Assembly (NCBI GenBank): GCA_045658315.1
Contig: JAZOUV010000088.1
Span: 1-35,516 of the forward strand
Source: RGIG1995 sp045658315
GTDB lineage: Bacteria > Bacillota > Clostridia > Oscillospirales > CAG-272
Direction of reading: 5' to 3'
DNA length: 35,516 bases
Positions 1-6,960 of the stretch are shown here, piece after piece. Position 1 is the stretch's first letter; every line of letters starts with the position of its first letter. The translations under genes were made by a program, and so were the position numbers. The notes beneath the pieces are model-generated. The model saw only the letters and a program-made list of their open reading frames with translations, had not been told where the DNA came from and searched no databases.

Positions 1-2
1 TT

Positions 3-79
<77 letters not shown>

Positions 80-100
80 TAATATTTATCATACCACGGT

Positions 101-129
101 ATTCTACCAAAATTATAGCCTTTTGTCAA
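101..129 (-). promoter_or_regulatory. Sigma-A-type promoter for tRNA-Pro
   Basis: On the minus strand a perfect TTGACA (124-129) is followed after exactly 17 bases by TAGAAT (101-106). This places the transcription start about 15 bases upstream of the mature tRNA 5' end. Confidence 0.85.
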
Positions 130-160
130 TACCATTTTCAAAAATGAATTCAAAAAACAA

Positions 161-208
161 ATAACCCTTGACTGCTCCATCTTCTCTCGTTTTGCAGTCA
201 AGGGTTAT
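161..208 (-). terminator. Intrinsic terminator of an unassigned minus-strand transcript
   Basis: A perfect 15-bp inverted repeat (161-175 with 194-208) encloses an 18-base loop. On the minus strand it is followed by TTGTTTTTTG, so it terminates leftward transcription. The AI-2E operon has its own terminators at 782-863, so this one must serve something between 209 and about 700. Confidence 0.75.
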
Positions 209-566
209 CTATGTTCACTCTTGATATCTAACATCAATTTAACCTCTCTTTCTTAGATTCTTCAGCAACCGCTTCATATTCTCCCCCGAACTTTTCTCAC
301 GATTCTTACTCTTCATATCTTCTACCCATTCAAGTGAGCACACTCTTTCGGTTCTCTTCGGTTGTTCTCTTATCGGTTGCTATAGGTCATACAAAAACTC
401 ACATATCTTTTGTTTTTTCTCAATTTCTGACTAAACGTTATTTGAAAACCTTTTACCTTCACTTTCTATATAAATGGCTTTTCTTTTTTTTACCTTTAGT
501 CTCCCGCCTTCAAAAGACTTAGGTTGTTGCTTACTTGTACATTGGACTCACCCTTTCTTCGCTTAT

Positions 567-595
567 ATGATATCACATTTGCAAACACTTTGCAA
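567..595 (-). promoter_or_regulatory. Putative promoter of the orphan minus-strand transcript
   Basis: TTGCAA (590-595) and TATCAT (567-572) lie 17 bases apart on the minus strand. An AAAGGGTG motif follows where a short leader would place it. A transcript from here would end at the terminator at 161-208, giving roughly 400 bases. Confidence 0.45.
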
Positions 596-627
596 TTCGC
601 AATTTGTATAAAGTTTACTAAATTTTT

Positions 628-687
628 TTATGCACATAGCAGAAATTTGGTAATTTCTTCTGTGAAATTGTTAAAATCTATTGACAT
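628..687 (-). CDS. Possible 19-residue peptide, unrecognised
   Basis: An ATG follows a good ribosome binding site (AAGAGGTGTTA then ATG) and opens a 19-codon frame, MSIDFNNFTEEITKFLLCA, that ends in TAA. The strong Shine-Dalgarno match is the only real support. It may be the start of a truncated gene, because the acidic/aromatic opening resembles ordinary protein N-termini rather than a leader peptide. I do not recognise the product. Confidence 0.25.
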   Translation of the reverse strand: MSIDFNNFTEEITKFLLCA

Positions 688-781
688 TAACACCTCTTTG
701 TGTTATACTTGATATGTTGTTGCATAATAATTACTTAAACAAAACCGTTTTTTATTTTAGTTCTCCTATACAAAAAAATAA

Positions 782-812
782 AATTTGCATTGATTTTTTG
801 TCAATGCAAATT
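782..812 (-). terminator. Second intrinsic terminator of the fhs-to-AI-2E operon
   Basis: A perfect 12-bp stem (782-793 with 801-812) with a 7-base loop is followed on the minus strand by TTATTTTTTTG. It stands directly behind the terminator at 837-863, forming a tandem pair. A short AT palindrome (809-826) links them. Confidence 0.7.
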
Positions 813-825
813 CTTTAAAAAGAAT

Positions 826-863
826 TAAAAACAAACAGGGGCTGAGTCAATGACTCAGCCCCT
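826..863 (-). terminator. Intrinsic terminator downstream of the AI-2E-family gene
   Basis: A GC-rich perfect inverted repeat, AGGGGCTGAGTCA (837-849) against its complement (851-863), is followed on the minus strand by TGTTTGTTTTT. It starts 4 bases after the stop codon of the membrane protein gene and closes the six-gene minus-strand operon. Confidence 0.9.
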
Positions 864-867
864 TTGG

Positions 868-1992
868 CTATTCGATTTTTATTCTTTTTTCGGCTAACTT
901 TTTATTAACATACTCTCTCAAAAGCGTATAGATAACCGCAGTCAGAGGAATGAAGAAGATGATACCGAAAAGTCCCATAACGTTACCGCCGACAAGTGCC
1001 GCCAGCAGCGTAAGCAAGGGCGAAAGTCCGACAGAACCGCCAACGACGTGGGGATAGATAAACTGTGTCTCAACAAACTGAATAACACAGAAGATGATTA
1101 TGCTGATAAGTGCCTGCATGGGACTGACGAGCAGTATAAGGAATGCTCCCACAAAGCAGGCGGCAAATGCACCCACATACGGAATAAACGCCGATATCCC
1201 CGTCAAAATTCCGATAAGTCCCGCATAGGGCAGGCGGAAAACAGCAAAGGATATTGTTATAAGCAAACCGAGTATGCAAGCCTCAATACACTGTCCCGAA
1301 AGGTACTGTGAGAATATCTTGTTTGAAAGGTCGGCAACATCGCACACTCTGTCGGCAATACGCTTTTTTGTAAAGGTATAAAGAAGCTTTTTTGCCTGTC
1401 TTGAAACGGTATCCTTGCTTACAAGAACGTAGATGGATATTACAAGAGCAAAAATAACGCTTGCAACGCCTGCAACAGTATCGGACGCAAAGGAAATCAC
1501 CGAAACAATAACAGTTTCAGCTCCCGAACCTATCCTGTCAATAAGGCTGTTGATATCGATAGAAGAAAACCATGAGCTAACGCTCGTAGCATCAATATCG
1601 TTCTTTTCGAGAAACTTGACGAGATCGGGGATCTTGTCTTTAAGAATATTATAAATACTCTTTACCGAGTCAACTATCTCCGGAACCGCAAGAGTTGCGA
1701 CAAGTGTCAGTACAAGACAAAGACAGATAAGCGTGAGAACGAGACAGATAATATAGATAATACGCTTTGGCCACTTTCTGGTTTTCGGGAACAAGCGGTA
1801 AAACATTTTTTCAAAGCCCCTCATCGGCACATTAAGCACAAATGCAATAACAAGACCGATAATGATAGGCAAAATCAGTTTAGCTATTCCGATAATAAAT
1901 CTCCAAACCGTGCTCAGCCTTGTAACAACTGCAAAAAGGACTATTGCAAAAGCAATGAGCATCATTATCGTATGCTTTAATTTTTTATCCAT
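868..1992 (-). CDS. AI-2E family transporter (YtvI/PerM-like permease)
   Basis: A 374-residue polytopic membrane protein. The N-terminus has two hydrophobic helices (about residues 7-55), then a helix near 75-105, an amphipathic soluble stretch (about 108-170), and a dense C-terminal block of helices from about 175 to 360. This is the usual layout and length of the AI-2E family, whose members have been proposed to export autoinducer-2 or act as ion antiporters; the substrate cannot be inferred here. The C-terminal FIPYVGAF-like segment and the PHVVGGSVGLSPLL motif are typical of the family. The start has GGTGGAGG just upstream of ATG. It is the last gene of the minus-strand operon, 38 bases after the HMA protein. 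Confidence 0.88.
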   Translation of the reverse strand: MDKKLKHTIMMLIAFAIVLFAVVTRLSTVWRFIIGIAKLILPIIIGLVIAFVLNVPMRGFEKMFYRLFPKTRKWPKRIIYIICLVLTLICLCLVLTLVATLAVPEIVDSVKSIYNILKDKIPDLVKFLEKNDIDATSVSSWFSSIDINSLIDRIGSGAETVIVSVISFASDTVAGVASVIFALVISIYVLVSKDTVSRQAKKLLYTFTKKRIADRVCDVADLSNKIFSQYLSGQCIEACILGLLITISFAVFRLPYAGLIGILTGISAFIPYVGAFAACFVGAFLILLVSPMQALISIIIFCVIQFVETQFIYPHVVGGSVGLSPLLTLLAALVGGNVMGLFGIIFFIPLTAVIYTLLREYVNKKLAEKRIKIE

Positions 1993-2030
1993 ATACCTCC
2001 ACCTCTAATCTATGCATTATTTTGAAATAA

Positions 2031-2258
2031 TCAGCCAAATATACCCTTTTTCTTTGTAATTGAAACAACCTCAAAACCCAAAGAAGATATCGCATTTTTG
2101 AGAGTATCGTCCGACACCTCGGACTTCAGAGTTACGACTGCAATTCTTTTTGCAAGATCAACTTTTGCACTGACACCTTCAACCGCGTTGAGTGCATTTT
2201 CAACCCTCGCTTTGCACTTAGGGCAATGCATACCGTTTATTTCAATAACTTTTTTCAT
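2031..2258 (-). CDS. Heavy-metal-associated (HMA) domain protein, CopZ-like
   Basis: A 75-residue protein consisting of one HMA domain. The metal-binding motif GMHCPKC lies at residues 9-15, with Cys12 and Cys15 as likely Cu(I) ligands. The beta-alpha-beta-beta-alpha-beta pattern is complete and ends in a short basic tail. Proteins of this size usually carry copper to a P-type ATPase, but no copper ATPase or CsoR lies nearby, so the partner is elsewhere. The chosen ATG has AAGGGTG 8 bases upstream; a longer in-frame opening would bury that site and overlap rpiB. It sits 13 bases after rpiB. Confidence 0.9.
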   Translation of the reverse strand: MKKVIEINGMHCPKCKARVENALNAVEGVSAKVDLAKRIAVVTLKSEVSDDTLKNAISSLGFEVVSITKKKGIFG

Positions 2259-2271
2259 ATTTAATACACCC

Positions 2272-2712
2272 TTATTTATCAAATGAATTTACAAGGTCAA
2301 CACGTCTCTGATGTCTGCCACCCTCATATTCGGTGGTAAAAAATGCGTCAACAAGCTCAAACGCAAGACCTGCTCCAACGACTCTTTCACCGAAGCAAAG
2401 AACGTTAGCGTCATTGTGCTGTCTTGTTGCTTTCGCTGAAAAAGTGTCGGAAATACAAGCGGCTCTGATGCCCTTATGCTTGTTTGCAACCATCGACATA
2501 CCGATTCCCGTACCGCAAATGAGAATACCCTTTTCCGCCTTGCCCTCTTGTATCGCCGTGCAAAGCTTATGTGCAAATTCGGGATAGTCTACCGACTCGG
2601 CAGAATTTGTACCAAGGTCGATATATTCTATATTTTTTTCTTCAAGATGCTTTTTGACCTGTTCTTTGAGGCTGTAGCCCGCATGGTCGCTCGCTATTAC
2701 AATAGGTAACAT
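2272..2712 (-). CDS. rpiB: Ribose-5-phosphate isomerase B
   Basis: A 146-residue RpiB/LacAB-family isomerase that interconverts ribose 5-phosphate and ribulose 5-phosphate in the non-oxidative pentose phosphate pathway. The N-terminal IASDHAG places Asp9 and His10 at the active site, and ICGTGIGMSM (65-74) carries the catalytic Cys66 and phosphate loop. The C-terminal GGRHQRRVD segment is also standard. Length matches the family. The ATG at 2712 is preceded by GAAGGA at good spacing; the TTG six codons upstream falls on that site and is rejected. Fourth gene of the operon. Confidence 0.96.
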   Translation of the reverse strand: MLPIVIASDHAGYSLKEQVKKHLEEKNIEYIDLGTNSAESVDYPEFAHKLCTAIQEGKAEKGILICGTGIGMSMVANKHKGIRAACISDTFSAKATRQHNDANVLCFGERVVGAGLAFELVDAFFTTEYEGGRHQRRVDLVNSFDK

Positions 2713-2745
2713 AATTAATCCTTCTTTCAATTTTAATTTAATATT

Positions 2746-3456
2746 TTATTTAATATTGTTAAGTCTTTCAAGTCTTTCCCTCTCCGCCTGAGGAACACGC
2801 AGATAGGTAGGCTTTATATTTCTGTCGCTGTAGTCGCCGTCGGGACGTTCGCCGTATTTTGCTAAAGCAACCAAGGCGACGGAATATGCATTTTGCTCAC
2901 GGAGAAGCGTGGGAGTATAAGCAAACTCAATATCCATACTCTTATCGGCTAAATCGTAGCCGTCTCCGCAAAGGTATATGCTTTTGTCGGAAAATTTCTC
3001 TTTTAATTCGGCTTCAAGCTCGGTAAGCGGTATTGCCCTATCCTCTGTAAGCCTTGTCAAAGTTTCACCGTCTGACAAAAAAAGTGCGTTGTAGACCTGC
3101 TCTCGCCTTGCGTCCATAACAGGACATATCACCCCTTTAAAGCCCTTTAAATTATATGCCAAAGCCTCAAGAGAAGACACCCCGACACAAAGCTTTTCTT
3201 TTCCGAAAGCAAGTCCCTTCAGAAGCGATACGCCGATTCTGACACCCGTAAAAGAGCCGGGACCGTCGGAAATGGCAAACATATCAACAGAGTCGATATT
3301 CATCTGTGCCGTCTTTAATGCATTTTCAACCATAGGCAAAAGCGTTTCGCTGTGGTTCAGCCCTGCGGTAACAGAATATATGCTAATCAGCCTTTCTCCG
3401 TCGCAAAGGCTGACAGTTGCCGTCTTTGCCGTTGAATCAAGGGCAAGAATTTTCAT
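2746..3456 (-). CDS. tsaB: tRNA N6-adenosine threonylcarbamoyltransferase complex subunit TsaB
   Basis: A 236-residue ASKHA-fold protein of the TsaB (YeaZ) family. It starts with the MKILALDST phosphate-loop strand and has the diagnostic GPGSFTGVRIGVS segment near residues 66-78. TsaB is the non-catalytic partner of TsaD and works with TsaE to form t6A at position 37 of ANN-decoding tRNAs. TsaE lies 7 bases upstream in the same operon; tsaD is not in the window. Ribosome binding site CGGAG lies about 10 bases before ATG. Confidence 0.95.
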   Translation of the reverse strand: MKILALDSTAKTATVSLCDGERLISIYSVTAGLNHSETLLPMVENALKTAQMNIDSVDMFAISDGPGSFTGVRIGVSLLKGLAFGKEKLCVGVSSLEALAYNLKGFKGVICPVMDARREQVYNALFLSDGETLTRLTEDRAIPLTELEAELKEKFSDKSIYLCGDGYDLADKSMDIEFAYTPTLLREQNAYSVALVALAKYGERPDGDYSDRNIKPTYLRVPQAERERLERLNNIK

Positions 3457-3463
3457 AGATTTT

Positions 3464-3919
3464 TTACTCCGTTATTTTTTCAATAATTATTCTTCTGCCG
3501 TTGCCGTCATCGGTTTTGCATATTTCAACACGGTAATATTCCCTTGGCAAAGCATAGGGAATGTTTTCGCACCACTCGGCAACGATAATGCAGTTTTTGT
3601 AATCGTAAAAACCGGTGGATTCAAGGTCGTCTTCACTTGTTATACGGTACATATCGTAGTGGCAAATGCGATATTCTCCCCGGTATTCGTTGACGAGAGC
3701 ATAGGTGGGACTCTGCACGAAATCGTCGGGACAAATCACAGATGCCAGTCCGCGAACAAATACGGTTTTGCCTACTCCCACGTCGCCGTAGAGGGCAATA
3801 AAAAGATTATCGCCCAACAGGCTTTGCATACAAGCTCGGACAGTTTGTGCAAACTCTCTTGCAACAGCCTCCGTTTCTTCGGGGGAAGCTGTTGCAGTTT
3901 GTTTTATAAGTTCATTCAT
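3464..3919 (-). CDS. tsaE: tRNA threonylcarbamoyladenosine biosynthesis ATPase TsaE
   Basis: A 151-residue P-loop ATPase. Walker A is GDVGVGKT (residues 45-52), followed by the family motifs SPTYALVNEY, HYDMYR and VAEWCE. TsaE drives ATP-dependent cycling of the TsaBD complex in t6A synthesis. I chose the ATG at 3919 because it begins 4 bases after the fhs stop; an upstream in-frame ATG would overlap the end of fhs. No strong Shine-Dalgarno sequence precedes it, suggesting translational coupling to fhs. tsaB follows after 7 bases. Confidence 0.94.
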   Translation of the reverse strand: MNELIKQTATASPEETEAVAREFAQTVRACMQSLLGDNLFIALYGDVGVGKTVFVRGLASVICPDDFVQSPTYALVNEYRGEYRICHYDMYRITSEDDLESTGFYDYKNCIIVAEWCENIPYALPREYYRVEICKTDDGNGRRIIIEKITE

Positions 3920-3923
3920 TTTA

Positions 3924-5597
3924 TCAGAACAAGCCGGTGATAGTGCCATCATCGTCAACGTCGATATTTTCTGCCGCAGGAAGCTTGGGAAGTCCGGGCA
4001 TTGTCATGATGTTGCCCGTTAATACAACGATAAAGTGTGCTCCCGCCGAAAGTGTTACGTCACGGACAGTTACCGTAAAGCCCGAAGGTCTGCCGAGAAG
4101 TGCAGGGTCATCGGAAAGCGAATACTGTGTCTTTGCAACGCAGATGGGATACTTCTTGTATTTTTCATCGAGGGCTTCTATCTGTCTGATTGCGTTAAGT
4201 GCGGGAGCTGTAAAGTTTACGCCGTCAGCACCGTATATTTCTTTTGCAACCTTTTCGATTTTTTCGCAGATAGAAAGGTTTTCGTCATAGATATGCTTGA
4301 AATCGCTCGGTTTTTCGCAGGATTCAACAACTTTCTTTGCAAGCTCGATACCGCCGTCGCCACCCTTTGCGAACACCTCGGAGAGAGCAAATTCAGCCCC
4401 CATTCTCTTGCAGGTGTCTTCGATGAATTTAAGTTCAGCCTCCGTGTCTGTGTCAAAGCGGTTGATTGCAACAACACAGGGAACACCGAATTTTGCGATA
4501 TTGTCGATATGTGCTTCAAGGTTGCATATACCCTTCTTTAACGCCTCAAGATTTTCAGCTTTAAGCTCGGTCTTGGGTACTCCGCCGTTGTATTTGAGTG
4601 CACGTACCGTTGCGACAAGCACGATTGCGGAAGGAGCGATACCGGCCATACGGCACTTGATGTCAAGGAACTTTTCAGCACCCAAGTCAGCACCGAAGCC
4701 GGCCTCGGTAATAGCGTAGTCGGCAAGCTTCATTGCAAGCTTGGTAGCTCTAACAGAGTTACAGCCGTGTGCAATGTTTGCGAAAGGACCGCCGTGAATA
4801 AGTGCGGGCGTGTTTTCAAGTGTTTGCACAAGGTTAGGCTTCAACGCATCCTTGAGAAGTGCAGTCATAGCACCGTTAGCCTTGATATCACGGCAATATA
4901 CGGGACTGCCGTCATATTTGTAAGCAATAAGTATGTCGCCGAGACGTTCTTTAAGGTCTGAGATAGAGTCGGCAAGGCAAAGGATAGCCATCACCTCACT
5001 GGCAACGGTAATCATGAAATGGTCTTCACGCGGAATACCGTCAACCTTGGAGCCGAGACCGCAGATAGTGTTACGGAGTGCTCTGTCGTTGGTGTCGGTA
5101 ACTCTTTTAAAAAGAATACGTCTCTGGTCGATGCCGAGAGCGTTCCCCTGGTGCAGATGGTTGTCTATCATCGCACAAAGAAGATTGTTTGCCGCAGTGA
5201 TAGCGTGGAAGTCGCCCGTAAAATGAAGATTGATATCTTCCATGGGAACGACCTGTGCATAGCCGCCGCCTGCCGCACCGCCCTTAACGCCGAATACGGG
5301 ACCGAGCGAAGGTTCACGGAGAGCGATGACAGCGTTTTTGCCTATCTTTTCCATAGCCTGTCCGAGACCGATAGTTGTAGTGGTTTTACCCTCACCCGCA
5401 GGTGTGGGATTGATAGCGGTAACAAGGATAAGCTTTCCGTCTTTTTTGTCCGCATTACGCTTGATAAAATCGTTTGTGATTTTAGCTTTATATTTGCCGT
5501 AAAGCTCAAGCTCATCAGAATTTACGCCTAATTTTTCCGCAATTTCGGAAATTGGTTTCATTTTAGCTTGTTGAGAAATTTGAATGTCCGTAAGCAT
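3924..5597 (-). CDS. fhs: Formate-tetrahydrofolate ligase
   Basis: A 557-residue enzyme that makes 10-formyl-THF from formate, ATP and THF, central to one-carbon metabolism in anaerobes and acetogens. The ATP loop PTPAGEGKTT lies near residue 64, followed by REPSLGPVFG and a KGGAAGGGYAQV glycine block, VPMEDINLHFTGD, the TLENTPALIHGGPFANIAHGCNS stretch and the C-terminal MTMPGLPK. Length is normal. GGAGG lies 11 bases before this ATG; an ATG three codons upstream (5606) is only 2 bases from GGAGG and less likely. First gene of the six-gene operon. Only formate activation, not the rest of a Wood-Ljungdahl set, is seen here. Confidence 0.97.
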   Translation of the reverse strand: MLTDIQISQQAKMKPISEIAEKLGVNSDELELYGKYKAKITNDFIKRNADKKDGKLILVTAINPTPAGEGKTTTTIGLGQAMEKIGKNAVIALREPSLGPVFGVKGGAAGGGYAQVVPMEDINLHFTGDFHAITAANNLLCAMIDNHLHQGNALGIDQRRILFKRVTDTNDRALRNTICGLGSKVDGIPREDHFMITVASEVMAILCLADSISDLKERLGDILIAYKYDGSPVYCRDIKANGAMTALLKDALKPNLVQTLENTPALIHGGPFANIAHGCNSVRATKLAMKLADYAITEAGFGADLGAEKFLDIKCRMAGIAPSAIVLVATVRALKYNGGVPKTELKAENLEALKKGICNLEAHIDNIAKFGVPCVVAINRFDTDTEAELKFIEDTCKRMGAEFALSEVFAKGGDGGIELAKKVVESCEKPSDFKHIYDENLSICEKIEKVAKEIYGADGVNFTAPALNAIRQIEALDEKYKKYPICVAKTQYSLSDDPALLGRPSGFTVTVRDVTLSAGAHFIVVLTGNIMTMPGLPKLPAAENIDVDDDGTITGLF

Positions 5598-5639
5598 TTT
5601 ATACATGACCTCCGATAAGTTATTTTACGATTAACTATA

Positions 5640-5668
5640 ATTATATCATATATTTTCCAAAAGTGGAA
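5640..5668 (-). promoter_or_regulatory. Probable fhs promoter region with small palindrome
   Basis: A minus-strand TATAAT (5640-5645) lies about 40 bases upstream of the fhs start. No good -35 box sits at 16-18 bases. Instead a 14-base palindrome, TTCCA-N4-TGGAA (5655-5668), occupies the spacer and -35 edge, where a regulator could act. No THF riboswitch-like structure was recognised in the leader. Confidence 0.4.
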
Positions 5669-5752
5669 CAGTAAAATAAATATTTTTTCAAAAAAAATCA
5701 AAAAATATTATAAACTTAATAAAAGAATACAATTTTTCTCCCCCAAAACCGC

Positions 5753-5781
5753 TTTACAGAAAAAATCTTTTATGTTATAAT
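5753..5781 (+). promoter_or_regulatory. Sigma-A-type promoter reading toward tRNA-Arg
   Basis: TTTACA (5753-5758) and TATAAT (5776-5781) are separated by 17 bases on the plus strand. No gene begins shortly after. Transcription would cross the repeat block at 5787-6054 and reach tRNA-Arg at 6134, or produce an untranslated RNA from the repeat itself. Confidence 0.6.
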
Positions 5782-5786
5782 ATCGT

Positions 5787-6054
5787 ACACCTACTTTCTT
5801 TTTCGCCGCTTTCTTTCGGAGAAAGCTTGGCAAAGAACTTGCCTCTCTTGGTCTGTGCAAACATTATTAAATATCTGTAGGGGGCGATGTCCCCGACGCC
5901 CTGTTTTCCTAAAAAAGTAGGCAAAGAAAACTTGAATAACGGGTTTGTGCAAACTTAAAGGCTCCCACTTTGGGGGAGCTGTCGCCGAAAGGCGACTGAG
6001 AGGGCTTTTCCTAAAAAAGTAGACAAAAAAACTTGAATAACGGGTTTATACAAA
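5787..6054. repeat. Intergenic multi-hairpin repeat block with an internal duplication
   Basis: No coding frame is seen. A 45-47-base sequence beginning CCTAAAAAAGTAG and running through CTTGAATAACGGGTTT occurs twice (5908-5954 and about 6010-6054). The first 5' end, CCTACTTTCTTTTT (near 5790), is an inverted match to AAAAAAGTAGG. Between the copies is a compact double hairpin with GGCTCCC...GGGGGAGC and TCGCCGAAAGGCGA. I recall this GGCTCCC/GGGGGAGC type as common between genes in gut Clostridia, but that is memory, not a search. Confidence 0.6.
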
Positions 6055-6059
6055 TAATA

Positions 6060-6087
6060 TCATATATTTTCTATCTGCCCGTGGCTC
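6060..6087 (+). repeat. Truncated duplicate of the tRNA-Arg 5' flank and first 13 tRNA bases
   Basis: These 28 bases are identical to 6119-6146, which cover 15 bases of flank and the first 13 bases of the functional tRNA-Arg. The copy ends abruptly and cannot fold as a tRNA. The two copies lie 59 bases apart. A shorter related sequence (TCATATATTTTC, then TAAAATAAATATTTTTT) also occurs beside fhs at 5646-5688. Confidence 0.85.
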
Positions 6088-6096
6088 CATTAAAAT

Positions 6097-6119
6097 AAAT
6101 ATTTTTTGAAAAAATATTT
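6097..6119. repeat. AT-only palindrome upstream of tRNA-Arg
   Basis: AAATATTTTTT, a central G, then AAAAAATATTT form a perfect 23-base inverted repeat. It lies between the truncated and functional tRNA copies. It could be a weak terminator or recombination-prone hairpin; no function is assigned. Confidence 0.6.
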
Positions 6120-6133
6120 CATATATTTTCTAT

Positions 6134-6210
6134 CTGCCCGTGGCTCAGTTGGATAGCGCGTCAGACTCCGACTCTGAAGGTCGCAGGTTCGAATCCTGTC
6201 GGGCAGGCCA
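6134..6210 (+). tRNA. tRNA-Arg (anticodon CCG)
   Basis: Complete cloverleaf. The acceptor stem pairs CTGCCCG with CGGGCAG, the anticodon stem pairs TCAGA with TCTGA, and the loop CTCCGAC gives CCG. The T-stem pairs GCAGG with CCTGT. Discriminator G and encoded CCA follow. It reads arginine CGG codons. An intrinsic terminator begins 2 bases after the CCA. Confidence 0.97.
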
Positions 6211-6211
6211 G

Positions 6212-6243
6212 AAAAAAGCACTTGCAGTAGCAAGTGCTTTTTT
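6212..6243 (+). terminator. Intrinsic terminator of tRNA-Arg
   Basis: GCACTTGC and GCAAGTGC pair across an AGTA loop, flanked by A6 on the left and T6 on the right, so it would work in both directions. It directly follows the tRNA. Confidence 0.92.
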
Positions 6244-6248
6244 CAACT

Positions 6249-6420
6249 AAATCCACCCTTGCAGGTGGGTGAAATATTGCTTCGCTTTGTGAAATTCTCG
6301 CTTCGCTCGAGTGAAATCGCTGCGGCGGTGGGTGGATTTAATTTCACTTTCTGCGGCAGCAGAAAATTTCACTTCGACGCAGTCGAAATTTCACCGTGAG
6401 CGTAAGTGAACGATTTCACT
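6249..6420. repeat. Complex inverted-repeat element built on GTGAAAT/ATTTCAC
   Basis: The outer arms AAATCCACC (6249-6257) and GGTGGATTT (6331-6339) are perfectly complementary. Inside are three GTGAAAT copies; four ATTTCAC copies follow to 6420, with small GCTTCGC and TTCGACGCAGTCGAA hairpins between them. It has no coding potential and could fold into a large branched structure. The remaining bases, 6421-6523, show nothing recognisable. I believe similar elements are dispersed in Oscillospirales genomes, but no search was done. Confidence 0.7.
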
Positions 6421-6523
6421 AAAAACGGTGCAAAAGTTTAAAGTCATACGCAAAACTTCCGAAAATATCTTTTTCGCTCGATAGGATTCAAATAGAAGCG
6501 GGATTGTTTAAAAGTTTCAAGAT

Positions 6524-6943
6524 TTACAACTTATTACTGTCCATATAATTCTGCAAAATTATCTGTGCCGAGAGGGTATCAACGACACCCTTTCTTTTTT
6601 TGCCGCGAGTGTTCGTCTCGTTCAAAAATTGGTGTGCCGCCATGGTTGTACAACGCTCGTCAAAAAGAATAACCGGGAGACCTGTTTTTTCTTTTATTCT
6701 CTCTGCCAGCTTTGCAACCTTTTCCGCCTTCGGTCCCAATGTTCCGTTCATATTAACGGGATAACCCATAACGATTTTTTCGACCGAAAGCTCTGCCGCT
6801 TTTTCGGCAATCTTGTTTATAAGCCTGTTTATATCACGTTCCTCTATATTGCCGATTCCGTTTGCAAGAAAACCTAATGCATCACTTACCGCCATTCCCG
6901 TCCTTGCTTCGCCGTAATCTATTCCGAGAATTTTTTCTGCCAT
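6524..6943 (-). CDS. ruvX: RuvX/YqgF family protein (pre-16S rRNA processing, Holliday-junction-resolvase fold)
   Basis: A 139-residue RNase H-fold protein. The first acidic motif is GIDYGEARTG (Asp9), followed by VMGYPVNMNG, the FDERCTT motif and a C-terminal DTLSAQIIL helix with the last acidic residue. Family members take part in 16S rRNA 5'-end maturation and resemble Holliday junction resolvases. Length is typical. It is the last gene of the purM-pfkB-hydrolase-ruvX unit, 17 bases after the hydrolase. No clear terminator follows; the repeat element at 6249-6420 begins about 100 bases downstream. Confidence 0.94.
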   Translation of the reverse strand: MAEKILGIDYGEARTGMAVSDALGFLANGIGNIEERDINRLINKIAEKAAELSVEKIVMGYPVNMNGTLGPKAEKVAKLAERIKEKTGLPVILFDERCTTMAAHQFLNETNTRGKKRKGVVDTLSAQIILQNYMDSNKL

Positions 6944-6960
6944 ACAAAAACATCTCTCTT

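Larger units (their letters stand above)
209..781. other. Gene-free spacer with traces of a small or decayed transcription unit
   Basis: No convincing protein gene is present. The minus strand is purine-rich and holds a promoter-like pair (567-595), an AAAGGGTG ribosome-binding-like motif (551-558) followed by an ATG (542) that stops after three codons, an A8 run, and a 47-codon open stretch (379-239) ending just before the terminator at 161-208. The pieces look like a broken short gene or an untranslated RNA of about 400 bases. I could not match it to RNase P RNA, tmRNA, 6S or SRP RNA landmarks. Plus-strand reading frames here are T-rich and not gene-like. Confidence 0.4.

Noticed and set aside
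239..542. One protein gene from the ATG at 542 to the stop at 239 with only nonsense mutations
   Set aside because: On recounting the A run (eight bases) the ATG and the 47-codon open stretch are in different frames, so at least one indel is needed; kept only as a possible decayed gene.
161..700. RNase P RNA, tmRNA, 6S or SRP RNA in the left spacer
   Set aside because: Size and terminator were tempting, but conserved blocks such as the RNase P GAGGAAAGTCC region or a tmRNA acceptor end were not found.
334..712. Two 62-codon plus-strand open frames
   Set aside because: Both are T-rich, hydrophobic and lack ribosome binding sites; they lie antisense to a purine-rich strand and resemble no protein pattern.
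868..1992. Direct evidence for quorum sensing by AI-2
   Set aside because: The family name is historical; no luxS or lsr genes are present, so no signalling role is claimed.
5607..5760. THF riboswitch upstream of fhs
   Set aside because: The leader before fhs is short and AT-rich; I saw no conserved THF-riboswitch pairing or loop sequences.
6060..6087. Second tRNA-Arg gene
   Set aside because: Only the first 13 tRNA bases are present; no anticodon arm, T-arm or acceptor 3' strand follows.
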